The position numbers were made by a program, and so were the translations under genes. From positions 1 to 27,704 of IMG/VR virus record IMGVR_UViG_3300032241_000324: DNA of 27,704 bases. One strand, given 5' to 3'. The notes beneath the pieces are model-generated. The model was given only the letters and a program-made list of their open reading frames with translations. It was not told where the DNA came from and did no database searches. How positions within the stretch are numbered: the first letter of the stretch is position 1; each line of letters opens with the position of its first letter. Shown here piece after piece: positions 8,324 through 20,953 of the stretch. Source of the stretch: a virus.

Positions 8324-10896
8324 TTATTTTTGCTTTCAATTCGTCTATTTGTAATTGTTGTTCTTTGATGGCTTCGACTAGGTATGCAAATAAAGCTCTT
8401 TCACGAATTGCCAATACTCCATCTTTTTCTCTAACAATTTCTGGTATTATTTTTTCAACTTCTTGAGCAATAAAACCAATATCATTTTTATGTCCTGCAA
8501 TTTTGTATTGGTCCGTTTCTTCTCGCCAATCAAAAGTTACCCCACGTAATTGTAAAATTTTGTTTAAAGTATTTTGTAATGGTTGAATATTTTCTTTTAA
8601 CTTGCGGTCAGAAGGAGAACCATAAGCTGTTATATTTCCTGTGGTTACAATATTTCCACTATTATCTATTCTAGTCAAAAGGGTAACTACCGAACCATTT
8701 TTTTGATAAAAATTAAATATTCCTCCATAGTCAAAAAATGACATTTGGTCTGATGCTGTATATCCAGTAGTAGTATTATTTGGATAACCTCTTAGAACTA
8801 ATCCATGGTAATAATCTGCACCATTACCCCATCGTATAACTCCATAACCTGTTGCATTATCAGTACCACCAACTAAAAGACCTTGAGAAGGTGTTTGTAA
8901 AGATCCATTTACAGTTACACTATATAAATTTGATGTACTATTAGGATCCACATAATATCCAGTATTATCAGAATCATAAAATATTGGAGCTCTAACGTCT
9001 GACGATGAGTATGTAGTTCCATTTACGTGTAGTGAGTAACTAGGACTACTTGTACCTATTCCTACATAACCACTACTTGCAATACGTATTGCTTCAACTT
9101 GATTTTGGTCCTGATTAGATGTCCAAAATGATAAACCAACTTTTCTATTATAACCTGCACCAGAATCTTCTGATACTGCATATATTGATGCAGCTTTACC
9201 AAGTGCGGATGTTGTAGCTGTTGTAGAATTAAATGGATAATTGGTAGTATCAGAAGGAGGTCCACCAAGGAACGTAATTCCCCATTTTGCTCCAGCGTTA
9301 GCTACTGATCCTGGATTTGAATTGAATGGGGCTCTAATAGCAAGCATATTATTTGTGCTACTAGCATTCATTGTAGAAGATGTTGTCACAGAATCATCTA
9401 CGTGAATATCAATTGGTGTATTAAGAACAAGTTTAGCGTATGTCGATGTTACGGTTGTACCGACTAATAATTGATTAGACGAATTAATAATTACCGCAGG
9501 ATTAGCGGTTTGGCCAGCGTAACTATTAGGATAAAAAAGAATACCAGCATTACTATCAGCATCATAATTAAAAATGTGCAACCCTCTAGCTGAACCAGTT
9601 TGAATAGAAACACCGGTCATTCCTTTGTAATAACTATTTGTACCTCCTGATGAATTATATCTAAAAGCAATTACACCATTATAATCAGTTGTAATTGAGT
9701 TATTCACAAACAATTTAGATGATGCGTAATTTGTAGTAGAACCTATCAATAAATTACCACCACTACCACCAGCACCAACAAGAACATCATTACCATTATA
9801 ATTTAAATAAAGTGGAACTCCACCAGTAGATTGAATATCACCACCACTTGAACTTGCGCCGATGTATATATTTTGTGTACCATTGGATATCCGTGTTTGA
9901 TAAACAGAACCTAATGTTGCGGATCCTTGAATCATTAATGGAACTGTAGGACTAGTTGTTCCTACACCTAACGATGACACATATAAAGAATTTAAAACTG
10001 AACCACCACTAGCATGAACATAATAACCTGTATTTCCCCAATCATAAAATGTTCCTGTGAGATATAGGTCAGCACTTGTGGTACTTGTGGCAGATAATTG
10101 CATAACGGATGCTGTAGCTGAACCACCATAATAAAAATTCTTCCAACGCATAGTTGCTCTACTGTTAGCGTATAATGAATCTACTCTTGTAAATATAGTT
10201 GGACTTGTTGTGCCGTTATAATATGTGTTGATACCATGAGATTCATTTGTTGACCAACCAGAAGCACCACCAATATAAATGTCATTGAAATCGGATGCAC
10301 CTGTACCAACATTGAGTACTAATTGACCAGCATAAGAAGCTGATGTTAAACTGTTTGTCGTTATTAATGAGAATGGAGAAGCTCCTGTAGCTCCTGTAGG
10401 TCCAGTTGGTCCAGTTGGTCCAGTAGGACCTGTAGGTCCTGTTGGACCTTGACTACCTGTGGCTCCTGTAGGTCCACTAGGTCCTGTTGGTCCAGTTGGT
10501 CCTGTTGGTCCTGTTGGTCCATTAGGTCCTGTGGGTCCAGTTAATCCTGTGGCTCCAGTTGGTCCTGTTGGTCCACTAGGACCTGTGGGTCCAGTAGGTC
10601 CAACGGGTCCAGTAGGTCCAGTAACACCTGTAGCACCTTGAGGTCCTGCAGGTCCAGTTGGACCAGTTATACCTGTTGCGCCTTGAGGTCCAGTAGGACC
10701 TGTTGGTCCATTAGGTCCTGTAGGTCCAGTTAATCCTGTGGCGCCAGTTGGACCTGTAGGTCCTGTAAGACCTGTTGGTCCTGTGGCTCCTGTAGCACCT
10801 ACGAGTCCGCTATTTGGTCCTGTCCAAACTCCTGAAGCATTAATGACCGCAGTATTACCTACTGTTAGTCCATTCTTGACAATGAAATTTGAAGTA

Positions 10897-10910
<14 letters not shown>
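8310..10910 (-). CDS. Collagen-like tail fibre 2 with S74 self-cleaving chaperone
   Basis: An 866-residue paralogue of its two neighbours. The first 40 residues are identical to those of fibre 3. Residues 35-178 hold about 48 Gly-X-Y triplets dominated by Gly-Pro-Thr, here with Gly-Pro-Asn, Gly-Pro-Ser and Gly-Pro-Ala variants. The central region (about 180-760) is beta-rich and carries YD-x-x-NTGYYV modules and [16 protein letters not shown] segments typical of phage fibre shafts. The S74 domain starts near S767 (SDRKLKENI), continues with [15 protein letters not shown] and ends in a [15 protein letters not shown] coiled coil. Its last residues (NGTS) are encoded by the same bases as the start of fibre 3. 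It has no own promoter and is probably translated by coupling to fibre 1. Confidence 0.88.
10377..10808 (-). repeat. Gly-X-Y (collagen-like) coding repeat, about 48 triplets
   Basis: Uninterrupted Gly-X-Y periodicity encoded by repeats of the type GGT-CCT/CCA-ACA/ACT on the minus strand. Thr dominates the Y position, and Pro is in X. Confidence 0.9.
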
Positions 10911-13929
<3,019 letters not shown>

Positions 13930-13964
13930 GGTTCACTTTCCCCAAGGTTATTATTGTTATTTTT

Positions 13965-13972
13965 TATTTATG
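13965..13972 (-). promoter_or_regulatory. Late-type promoter CATAAATA
   Basis: A match to 7 of 8 bases of TATAAATA. It overlaps the stop codon of the glycosyltransferase gene and lies 36 bases upstream of the TTG start of collagen-like fibre 1, so it probably drives the three-fibre unit. Confidence 0.68.
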
Positions 13973-15107
13973 TTGGATAATATTTGCTTAACCAATTTAA
14001 ATGTTCTCTTTGTTCATTCTTTTCATACCAACCATCACCATTATAAACATTTAAAACTGATTGAAAATATTCTTCGTATTTTTGTGCTACAACATCCAAA
14101 CTAAAATTATTCATTGCAAAATCACGGCAGGCTTGCGGATTAATTTTGTCAATGTTCTTTGCTGCCCATGTAAAATGTTCGAATGTTCTACAACGATAAC
14201 CAGTTACACCATGAATATTGTTTTCTGTAAATGAACCCCAATCAGTTGTGATTGTTGGAGTACCAGAAAATAAACATTCTACTTGTACACCACCAAAGGG
14301 TTCATTATATAAAGAAGCCACAAAAGCACCTTTGGCTTTTGACATGAGTTGTTTTCTTGTTTCGACATCAGCATAACCAATCTCAGTTACATGGTCAGGC
14401 ACTTTATCGTAACCCATATCTTTTAAACTATTTTGACCTGCAATAATGAGTTTAGCACCAATGGCTTCTGTTGCTTGTACGGCAATATTAACACCTTTGC
14501 CATCATATACACGACCTAGAAATAAAAAGTAATCATCTTTTTTTTCTTCAAATTTAAAATCAGAAGCATCAAAATAATTTGGTATTACAACATCATACCA
14601 ATCTTGTTTACAAGTACCAACTGAATCTAATCCATAGTACGCATGGTAAATGGCATATGATTCAAATATCTTAAATCTTGCCCAATGACCTCCTGCATAC
14701 CCAATACCAGGTTCTACACAAATTAAATCAGGATGAGCGTCACAAATAGGCCGAACGCCAGCACCCCAAAAAGGTAATATAAAATCATTCTTCTGTTTTC
14801 TTTTGGAGATTTCCTCGATAGCGTTTTTATAAAATGTTTGGTATGCATAATCGTTTGTGTCGAATTTAAAAAAGTGTTTACGCCAGTCATGGTCACCATA
14901 GGCCTTCTTCCAATCATCTGAAGTGAGAACTGTGACATGCTCTGTACAAATTAAATCAGATTCTTCGTGGCCGTAGTGTATGACTTCATGGCCTCTGGCA
15001 GTCATCATCTTGCCAAACTTAACCACTTTCTGTGTATAAGCACAAGCGTTAAATTCTTTTGATGATACGGTATGTGGCAAACTTATAACATGGAATCTCA
15101 TACCCAT
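13968..15107 (-). CDS. GT4-family glycosyltransferase (GT-B fold)
   Basis: A 379-residue protein. The N-terminal half starts MGMRFHVISLPHTVSSKEFN and has the HEVIHYG turn of GT-B enzymes. The C-terminal donor-binding domain shows FLFLGRVYDGKG (about 194-205, with R199 and K204 positioned to bind the nucleotide-sugar phosphates), AKLIIAGQ (about 218-225) and the retaining-GT motif EPFGGVQVE (E269 to E277, the E-x7-E pattern). It has no membrane segment. The gene overlaps the 2OG oxygenase by 10 bases, so the two are translationally coupled. The first ATG is preferred because AAGG lies 6 bases before it; a second ATG two codons later overlaps the oxygenase stop. The substrate is unknown. The adjacent Thr-rich collagen-like fibres are candidate acceptors, but host surface glycans are an alternative. 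Confidence 0.87.
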   Translation of the reverse strand: MGMRFHVISLPHTVSSKEFNACAYTQKVVKFGKMMTARGHEVIHYGHEESDLICTEHVTVLTSDDWKKAYGDHDWRKHFFKFDTNDYAYQTFYKNAIEEISKRKQKNDFILPFWGAGVRPICDAHPDLICVEPGIGYAGGHWARFKIFESYAIYHAYYGLDSVGTCKQDWYDVVIPNYFDASDFKFEEKKDDYFLFLGRVYDGKGVNIAVQATEAIGAKLIIAGQNSLKDMGYDKVPDHVTEIGYADVETRKQLMSKAKGAFVASLYNEPFGGVQVECLFSGTPTITTDWGSFTENNIHGVTGYRCRTFEHFTWAAKNIDKINPQACRDFAMNNFSLDVVAQKYEEYFQSVLNVYNGDGWYEKNEQREHLNWLSKYYPT

Positions 15108-15673
15108 TTAGGACCTTGAAACCAAACTGCCAAAGAATATCTTTTACCTTTAGTTACCGGATGTGCTCTGTGTGGTACAAATGATGGAAAGAATATTGCA
15201 GTACCTTGACTACGAACTTGTTCTGCATTTGGATATTCAGTCAAGTCAAATAACTCTAAGTCACCACCTTCATACTCAGATGGGTCAGTTAATTGAATGA
15301 CACAAGTAAGTTTTCTGTGATATTGGTCATTATTAATCCAAAACACATCATGGTGTTTCTTGTATTCACCTTCATATGCTGAATCATACTCTGCTAATTG
15401 AACATAAGAAACATTAGTGATATTAAAATTAAACCATTCTTTGTTGGCTGCAATACACATACGCCATAATTCATCAAATAGAAATTGAAAATCTGGATTA
15501 TTAGATTGAATAAATCGAACTTTACTTCTACGATATTCTGAATTAGAATTCTCAGACATACCAGAAACACCAAGTTTGGCATCTTGTGGTTCTATTTGTA
15601 GACCTAGCTCTAGGATTTTTTCACAAGTTTCCTTGGAAAAATTTTGATTGAAATAACACCATTCACCTCTCAT
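15098..15673 (-). CDS. 2OG-Fe(II) oxygenase (prolyl-hydroxylase-like)
   Basis: A 191-residue protein with the double-stranded beta-helix signature of 2-oxoglutarate/Fe(II) dioxygenases. It has the H-x-D iron ligands H107 and D109 (KHHDVFW), the GGDLELFD strand (about 137-144), the distal iron ligand H168 in PSFVPHRAHPVTKGKR, and R178 positioned to bind 2-oxoglutarate. The opening YFNQNFSKETCEKIL resembles phage prolyl 4-hydroxylase-type proteins, which are frequent in marine T4-like phages. All catalytic positions are present, so it is probably active. The target is unknown: proline in the downstream collagen-like fibres is attractive, although proline there sits in the X rather than the Y position. 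GAGGT precedes the ATG. It follows the 1013-residue fibre after 30 bases and overlaps the glycosyltransferase gene. Confidence 0.88.
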   Translation of the reverse strand: MRGEWCYFNQNFSKETCEKILELGLQIEPQDAKLGVSGMSENSNSEYRRSKVRFIQSNNPDFQFLFDELWRMCIAANKEWFNFNITNVSYVQLAEYDSAYEGEYKKHHDVFWINNDQYHRKLTCVIQLTDPSEYEGGDLELFDLTEYPNAEQVRSQGTAIFFPSFVPHRAHPVTKGKRYSLAVWFQGPKWV

Positions 15674-15703
15674 AACGACCTCACTTAAATTATAAAAAAT
15701 TAA

Positions 15704-18700
15704 TTAAATTGCACTTATACCTGTTCTATGTATTATATAGTTTGTAGAATTTATAGTGGATGGATTTGCCACCAAATATACAGTACCAGAACTGACGTAA
15801 GCATCATATGTAGCCAAAGGAGTATTAGTATAAACTTCACCGTATTGTGCTAACCATGCAGTTGTTGTGTTGGCAGTTAACAACAATTCAATAATGTGAT
15901 AGTTACTACCTTGTGTTGCTTGAACCATGTACTTAGCAGAACGATATGTTGTTGTACTAAAACTATCCATAGTTGTACAAGCTGTTGTTGCTGATGAAGC
16001 ATTTAAAACAGATTGGCTAACTGTACTTGATGAAGAACTAGTTATTGTTGAAGTTGTTTGTGTAACAACGTTAAATGTTGGTGATGCTGTTGTTCTTAAG
16101 TCTTGTGGAGTAGATAAAGTAATAGTACTACCACTTATTGATGCTATTACACCATTGCTACTAGAGAATGTTAATGTACCACCACCTGATACTGAACCAG
16201 AACCTGATGTACCTGTTAAGTTGATTGTAGTTGATACAGAAGTATTAGATGCTGAAGTTATACGACCATAAGTATCAACAGTTAATACCGGTATCTGTGT
16301 TGAACCACCGTATGTACCTGAAGAAACACCAGATGTTGGGAATCTAGAAGTACTTAATGTACCTGAAGTAATATTAGTTGCATTAGTTGTATCTGTTGTT
16401 GCTGAAGTTGCTAAAGTATTCCATGTAGGTGAAGAACCGTAAGTACCACCTGATGTTAATACTTGACCTTGAGAACCTGTTGAACTATTTAATTGTAGTC
16501 CGCCTAATAAATTCGTTACAGCTGTACCTTGTGTACTACCAATTGTAATTGTAGTACAAGAACCTGAACCACTATTTGTACCAATATTAATTGTTTTAGA
16601 AGAACTTAAAAATGTAGAACCTGTTCCAACGTTAATTGTTTGATTACAAGCAGACTGACCAATCGTAATAGTACCGGTTGATGAAATACCACCAATTGTT
16701 ATACTAGCACTAGAAGATGTAAATGAAACACTATTTTGTACAGTTAAATTACCTGATACAGTAATATCGGTAGGTAATCTAGAGTTGTTGATTGTTCCTG
16801 TACTAATGTTACTAGCATTGACAGAACTTGCGGCAGAGTTTGCTGCATTAAATGCTAAGTTTGCTTGGTTGAACGCTGACTGTGCTAATGTACCAGAAGC
16901 ATTTGCTTGATTGTAAGCCGCACTTGTATAAGAAACAATATTTGTTCCGTATGAGAATATATTAGATGCTTGTACATCACCTTTAACACCTATACCACCG
17001 TTTACGATTAAAGCACCAGTTGTATTACTTGTTGTAGCAACAGTTGATTTAATAATTACGTTATTTCCTGAACCAGACACACGCATAACAACACTACTAT
17101 CTAATGTGCCGTTTGCCGCAAATACAATATCATTTGTCAGGCCGGTCATTAATATTAAATTACCACCGCCTGTAGTTGTATTACCATAGACTAAGAAATA
17201 ACCATCATTTGGTTTAATTACGCCATAACCGGGATAGTTATATGTACTACTACCCATACCAATATCAAGGAATCCATCGTTTGCTGTTCCGTTATCTGGA
17301 GTAATAAAGATATCAGATGATGAGTTTGCACCAGAGTTGATGTTTTGGTGATTTACACCAGCATAACCGTTATAGTTAGCGGTGAATTGTGTTATCATCT
17401 GAGGTTCAACTAAGTAACCTGTAGGAATACCAGCGTATAAAGCATTAAATCCGTTTGATGTGTAACCAAAGAATTCACCAGTATTACCTGTAATAACTTG
17501 AGTAGTTGCATTACCGGTAAATGTAATATTACCTGTTACAGTCAAATTGCCTTGAACTGTTGTATTACCACTAATTGTTCCGCCAGACTTAGTAAAGTAT
17601 GTGGCATCAGAATAAGATTTTAAACCTGTATTTGCCTGGTCAACATACGCTTTCATTGCAGTATTGGAGGCGTTTACATAAGAAACCATGCCAGTATTTG
17701 CCTGGTCAACGTAGGCCTTCATGGCGGTATTAGACGCTACGACATATGAGGCCATGCCTGTGTTCGCTTGGTCAACATATGCTTTCATAGCAGTATTTGA
17801 AGCAACAACATATGAGGCCATACCTGTATTCGCTTGGTCTACATACGCCTTCATAGCAGTATTCGAAGCATTTACATATGACACCATACCTGTGTTAGCT
17901 TGGTCTACATATGCCTTCATGGCGGTGTTAGACGCTACAACATACGAAGCCATACCAGTATTTGCCTGGTCAACATATGCCTTCATGGCAGTATTAGTTG
18001 TTGATACTAAATTTGTTAAGTAGACGTTTGCATTATAAGCATATGTGTTAACTGTATTGGCAAAAGCATAACCAGATTGTGCCACAGTATTAGATGTATT
18101 TGCCTGATTATATGCTGATTGTGTGAATACGTTTACAGTATTAGCAAAAGAATATCCTGATTGTGCTACAGTATTGGCAGTATTTGCTTGAGAATAGGCA
18201 GAATATGCGTAGGTATTTACTGTATTGGCGAAAGCGTATGCTGATTGTGTATATGTACCAAAAGTATTTGATTGGTTATATGCTGATTGAGTAAATACGT
18301 TTACGTCATTGGCAAAGTTATATGCTGATTGTGTAAATGTAGCGTTAGAAGCAATCCAAGTATTTTGAGTTGTATCGACACCTTGAATAACGATTGTGTT
18401 TGCTTGTGCTGAATTAGCGGTACTATAAGCAGAATATGTGTATGTATTAACTGTATTAGAAGCATTATAAGCATTTTGTGCTAAAACATTGGCTGAGTTT
18501 GCTTGATTATATGCTGAATTGGCCTGATTAAAACTTGCCTGTGCTAGTACGTTGGCTGCATTTGCCTGAGCGTAGGCAGCTTGAACTTGAATATTAGAAG
18601 CTAAATAATTACCACCAGAAGTTACACCATCGTGTACCGTAATAACTTTTCTATCAGTATCAACAGTAACTTCACCAATGGCACCAGTAAACACAGAGGT

Positions 18701-18745
18701 TTGTGCCGTGTTACCTCTTCTAAGTTGTAATTGTGTTGTTGGCAT
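15704..18745 (-). CDS. Repetitive fibre protein with Mtd-type N-terminus, 1013 residues
   Basis: It begins MPTTQLQLRRGNTAQTSVFT, then GEVTVDTDRKVITVHDG, the Mtd-like N-terminal domain also seen in the 322-residue protein. Residues about 55-240 are Ala/Asn/Gln-rich heptad-like repeats (AYNQAN, QSAYNFANTVN). These are followed by six copies of AYVDQANTG in a 22-residue period (about 250-375), probably a trimeric coiled coil or beta fibre. A module around NITFTGN to NNVIIKS and the C-terminal DSF-YRSAKY-VQ module are both related to parts of the 509-residue protein. An SGTYGGSTQIPVLTVDTYGR segment recurs in the 1430-residue fibre. It has no S74 domain and no enzymatic motif. A late-type promoter lies 35 bases upstream; the ribosome site AGGT is weak. 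Confidence 0.8.
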   Translation of the reverse strand: MPTTQLQLRRGNTAQTSVFTGAIGEVTVDTDRKVITVHDGVTSGGNYLASNIQVQAAYAQANAANVLAQASFNQANSAYNQANSANVLAQNAYNASNTVNTYTYSAYSTANSAQANTIVIQGVDTTQNTWIASNATFTQSAYNFANDVNVFTQSAYNQSNTFGTYTQSAYAFANTVNTYAYSAYSQANTANTVAQSGYSFANTVNVFTQSAYNQANTSNTVAQSGYAFANTVNTYAYNANVYLTNLVSTTNTAMKAYVDQANTGMASYVVASNTAMKAYVDQANTGMVSYVNASNTAMKAYVDQANTGMASYVVASNTAMKAYVDQANTGMASYVVASNTAMKAYVDQANTGMVSYVNASNTAMKAYVDQANTGLKSYSDATYFTKSGGTISGNTTVQGNLTVTGNITFTGNATTQVITGNTGEFFGYTSNGFNALYAGIPTGYLVEPQMITQFTANYNGYAGVNHQNINSGANSSSDIFITPDNGTANDGFLDIGMGSSTYNYPGYGVIKPNDGYFLVYGNTTTGGGNLILMTGLTNDIVFAANGTLDSSVVMRVSGSGNNVIIKSTVATTSNTTGALIVNGGIGVKGDVQASNIFSYGTNIVSYTSAAYNQANASGTLAQSAFNQANLAFNAANSAASSVNASNISTGTINNSRLPTDITVSGNLTVQNSVSFTSSSASITIGGISSTGTITIGQSACNQTINVGTGSTFLSSSKTINIGTNSGSGSCTTITIGSTQGTAVTNLLGGLQLNSSTGSQGQVLTSGGTYGSSPTWNTLATSATTDTTNATNITSGTLSTSRFPTSGVSSGTYGGSTQIPVLTVDTYGRITSASNTSVSTTINLTGTSGSGSVSGGGTLTFSSSNGVIASISGSTITLSTPQDLRTTASPTFNVVTQTTSTITSSSSSTVSQSVLNASSATTACTTMDSFSTTTYRSAKYMVQATQGSNYHIIELLLTANTTTAWLAQYGEVYTNTPLATYDAYVSSGTVYLVANPSTINSTNYIIHRTGISAI
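17624..17997 (-). repeat. 66-bp tandem repeat (22-residue units, AYVDQANTG)
   Basis: Six copies of AMKAYVDQANTG separated by ten-residue linkers (MASYVVASNT or MVSYVNASNT). The units differ at many third codon positions, so they are maintained at protein level and are not very recent copies. A shorter set is in the 1430-residue fibre at about 25376-25624. Confidence 0.88.
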
Positions 18746-18772
18746 GTTTTGACCTATTTCTTAATTATATAT

Positions 18773-18780
18773 TATTTATG
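18773..18780 (-). promoter_or_regulatory. Late-type promoter CATAAATA
   Basis: A 7 of 8 match to the T4 late element. It overlaps the stop codon of the 509-residue gene and lies upstream of the 1013-residue fibre gene. Confidence 0.65.
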
Positions 18781-20305
18781 CTGCGTAACCATAATCATAT
18801 GTGAGAACGACTGTATCTGAATCGTAACCGGAATCAAACGTAACACCAGCGGAAGAAGATACTAAGCCTAAATCTCCTGTAGGAGCAGCAAGTAAATCTA
18901 ATTTTGTTACTAAATTTTTTGTATATGTCACATAAGTTTGTGCATAGGTAGGAGTTAAATAAACATAAATTACATTGTTAATAATTGATACATTGAAATT
19001 ACCTAAAGGAGTAAAATTATATACATCTCCGTAAGTAACATAGTTTGCTGAATTATCATTATTAATAATATTTAAATTTAAAGCATGATATTGAGCACCG
19101 GTTTCTAATTGAACCTGATAAAAAGCACTTCTATAACCGGCAGATGGAAAAGAATCAATCACCTGCATGCTTGTGTTAGATAAAAGTTGTGTATTGGAAC
19201 TAAAATTACCATAAGTATTAATAGATATATTATTAACACCTAATGTTCCAGTAGAAGGATTAAAGGTTATATTATTACTTGATACATTTAATGATGATAC
19301 ATTACCTGAAGTTGCTTCAACAAAAGCAATATAACCAGTTACATTTGAAGTATTATCATTAGTAATTGTAACTGTTGTGCCACCACCACTCGAAAGTGTG
19401 TTAGCATAATTGTAGGCAGCTTGTGCTAATGAATTGGCTGCATTGGCTTTATTAAAAGCGGCTTGTGTAAAATTAATTACATTGACACCAGCTACGGTCA
19501 AGTTGCTAACAACATTTACACCATAAGTGTTTGCTCGTAAAACAACATTGTTTGTGTTAGCACCACCAGCAACAATTCGTGTTTCAAGGCCTGTTGTTGC
19601 CGAAGTGGTACCAATAACTAAATTACCACCTAATTGACCTGTATTACCTTGGACATACAAATAACCATCTAATGGATAAAGTATAGATGCTCCAACAGGA
19701 TCATAGTCCTGTGAACCTTGCATACCCATATCAATATAGAATGTAGTATCACTACCTACGTCAGCAGTTACAACATAGTCAGCAGAACCATTTGGATTAA
19801 TATTCTGAGCATTAATCTGTACATATGTTCCTGTATTACCTGTAAACTGACCAATTAAATTAGGTAAAGGAGTAAATGACCTTGTTGCCAAACCAGAATA
19901 TATTGCATCAGTAACGATTAAATTATTTGCATAGACGTTGGCAGAACTAATATTTAAATCGCCAGTCATTGTATCGCCAGATTTTTTGACGAATGAACTG
20001 ACTAATGATTCATTTAAACCAATTTGAATAGTTTTGGTAATTGTATTTGCTAATACTGTAATAGAATTAGCAGCTGTAATACTTAATGTATCGTTTGGGG
20101 AACTGGCTAATAATAAAGAACCATTAGCTGAGATATTAGAAAATGATAAACTATTGGTGATATATGATAAACCACCAAAAATATTTTTATAATATAATTT
20201 ACCATCCGCATAGTTGATGGCAATTTCACCATTCGCCAAAATCGATGGTGTATTACCTGATGTTCCTGATTTTTTTAATACTAAGGTTGTATTTGAAATT
20301 GCCAT
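18776..20305 (-). CDS. Fibre-like virion protein, 509 residues, related to the 1013-residue fibre
   Basis: It begins MAISNTTLVLKKSGTSGNTP, then ANGEIAINYADGKLYYKN, a variant of the Mtd-type N-terminal domain. Residues about 150-265 (LIGQFTGN, NINPNGS, DIGMQ-like DMGMQGSQDY, LDGYLYVQGNTGQLGGNL) align by eye with a central module of the 1013-residue protein. A KANAANSLAQAAYNYAN heptad stretch follows. The segment from about residue 379 (IDSFPSAGYRSAFYQVQLET, then GAQYHALNL) matches that protein's C-terminal module, but here the protein continues with about 40 further residues. It has no S74 domain. It starts 4 bases after the 201-residue coiled-coil gene and is probably translated by coupling. 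A receptor-binding or fibre role is inferred from architecture. Confidence 0.78.
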   Translation of the reverse strand: MAISNTTLVLKKSGTSGNTPSILANGEIAINYADGKLYYKNIFGGLSYITNSLSFSNISANGSLLLASSPNDTLSITAANSITVLANTITKTIQIGLNESLVSSFVKKSGDTMTGDLNISSANVYANNLIVTDAIYSGLATRSFTPLPNLIGQFTGNTGTYVQINAQNINPNGSADYVVTADVGSDTTFYIDMGMQGSQDYDPVGASILYPLDGYLYVQGNTGQLGGNLVIGTTSATTGLETRIVAGGANTNNVVLRANTYGVNVVSNLTVAGVNVINFTQAAFNKANAANSLAQAAYNYANTLSSGGGTTVTITNDNTSNVTGYIAFVEATSGNVSSLNVSSNNITFNPSTGTLGVNNISINTYGNFSSNTQLLSNTSMQVIDSFPSAGYRSAFYQVQLETGAQYHALNLNIINNDNSANYVTYGDVYNFTPLGNFNVSIINNVIYVYLTPTYAQTYVTYTKNLVTKLDLLAAPTGDLGLVSSSAGVTFDSGYDSDTVVLTYDYGYAA

Positions 20306-20309
20306 TTAA

Positions 20310-20915
20310 TTAAAAACTTCCGCCGTCCTTTGTTATTTCCGGTTCTTTTGGTTCTTCAGGTACTTCAACAGTTTCTAATAATGAAACTTTATTTGCTTCA
20401 TCAATTTTTTTACGTTTGGCAGGAGTTAATTGTAAGTAAGCAATTTTATCATTTAATTGTTTAATATCATCATTATATTTTTCATGTATTTGTTTAACTT
20501 CTTCACTATGTTTTTCATGTGTTTTTTGGTGTTCTGCTCGCTCTTTAACCAATTCATTTCTAAAAGTATCAACGTTATTCGTTAGATGTTTAACACTATC
20601 ATATTCAGATTTTAAACTATTATAATTTAATAATCTAACATTCAATTCATTAATTGTATTTTTTGCTTCTTCTAAATCCGCATTTAACATAGTAACATAA
20701 GAATCTCTATCATTGGCATTATTAAGTTTAACTGTTTCTAATTCATTTTTTAAATTATTAATAATACCAGTTAATTCTTCTACTTGTACCGAATGATTAT
20801 TGATACTTTCTTCGGTTATTTTTGCATTTGCCTGTAAAGAAACGTTACGCAAAATTGCATCATTTAATGTATTTGATAAAATCTCAATATAATAATTTAC
20901 ATAATTATTACTCAT
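20310..20915 (-). CDS. Coiled-coil virion-associated protein with DGGSF tail, 201 residues
   Basis: It begins MSNNYVNYYIEILSNTLNDA. Residues about 35-165 are predicted by heptad pattern to be a long coiled coil (LTGIINNLKNELETVKL, LEEAKNTINELNVRLL, HEKHSEEVKQIHEKYNDDI). A basic PAKRKKIDE patch follows, then an acidic Pro/Glu-rich linker (EVPEEPKEPEI) and the terminal residues KDGGSF. The same terminal motif, DGG(T/S)F, ends the neighbouring 577- and 80-residue proteins. A CTAAATA late-type promoter lies 32 bases upstream, and a GGGG-type ribosome site precedes the ATG. It could be a structural rod or an assembly/chaperone factor for neighbouring fibres; nothing in the sequence decides this. 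Confidence 0.75.
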   Translation of the reverse strand: MSNNYVNYYIEILSNTLNDAILRNVSLQANAKITEESINNHSVQVEELTGIINNLKNELETVKLNNANDRDSYVTMLNADLEEAKNTINELNVRLLNYNSLKSEYDSVKHLTNNVDTFRNELVKERAEHQKTHEKHSEEVKQIHEKYNDDIKQLNDKIAYLQLTPAKRKKIDEANKVSLLETVEVPEEPKEPEITKDGGSF

Positions 20916-20946
20916 TTCAAACCCCTATCATAAATTAATAAAAAAA

Positions 20947-20953
20947 TATTTAG
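20947..20953 (-). promoter_or_regulatory. Late-type promoter CTAAATA
   Basis: A match to the CTAAATA form reported for cyanophage late promoters. It overlaps the TAA stop of the 577-residue gene and lies upstream of the 201-residue coiled-coil gene. Confidence 0.6.

Noticed and set aside
17624-17997. CRISPR-like appearance of regularly spaced repeats
   Set aside because: The repeats are in frame, encode a fibre unit, vary at third codon positions, and the 'spacers' are also repeated.
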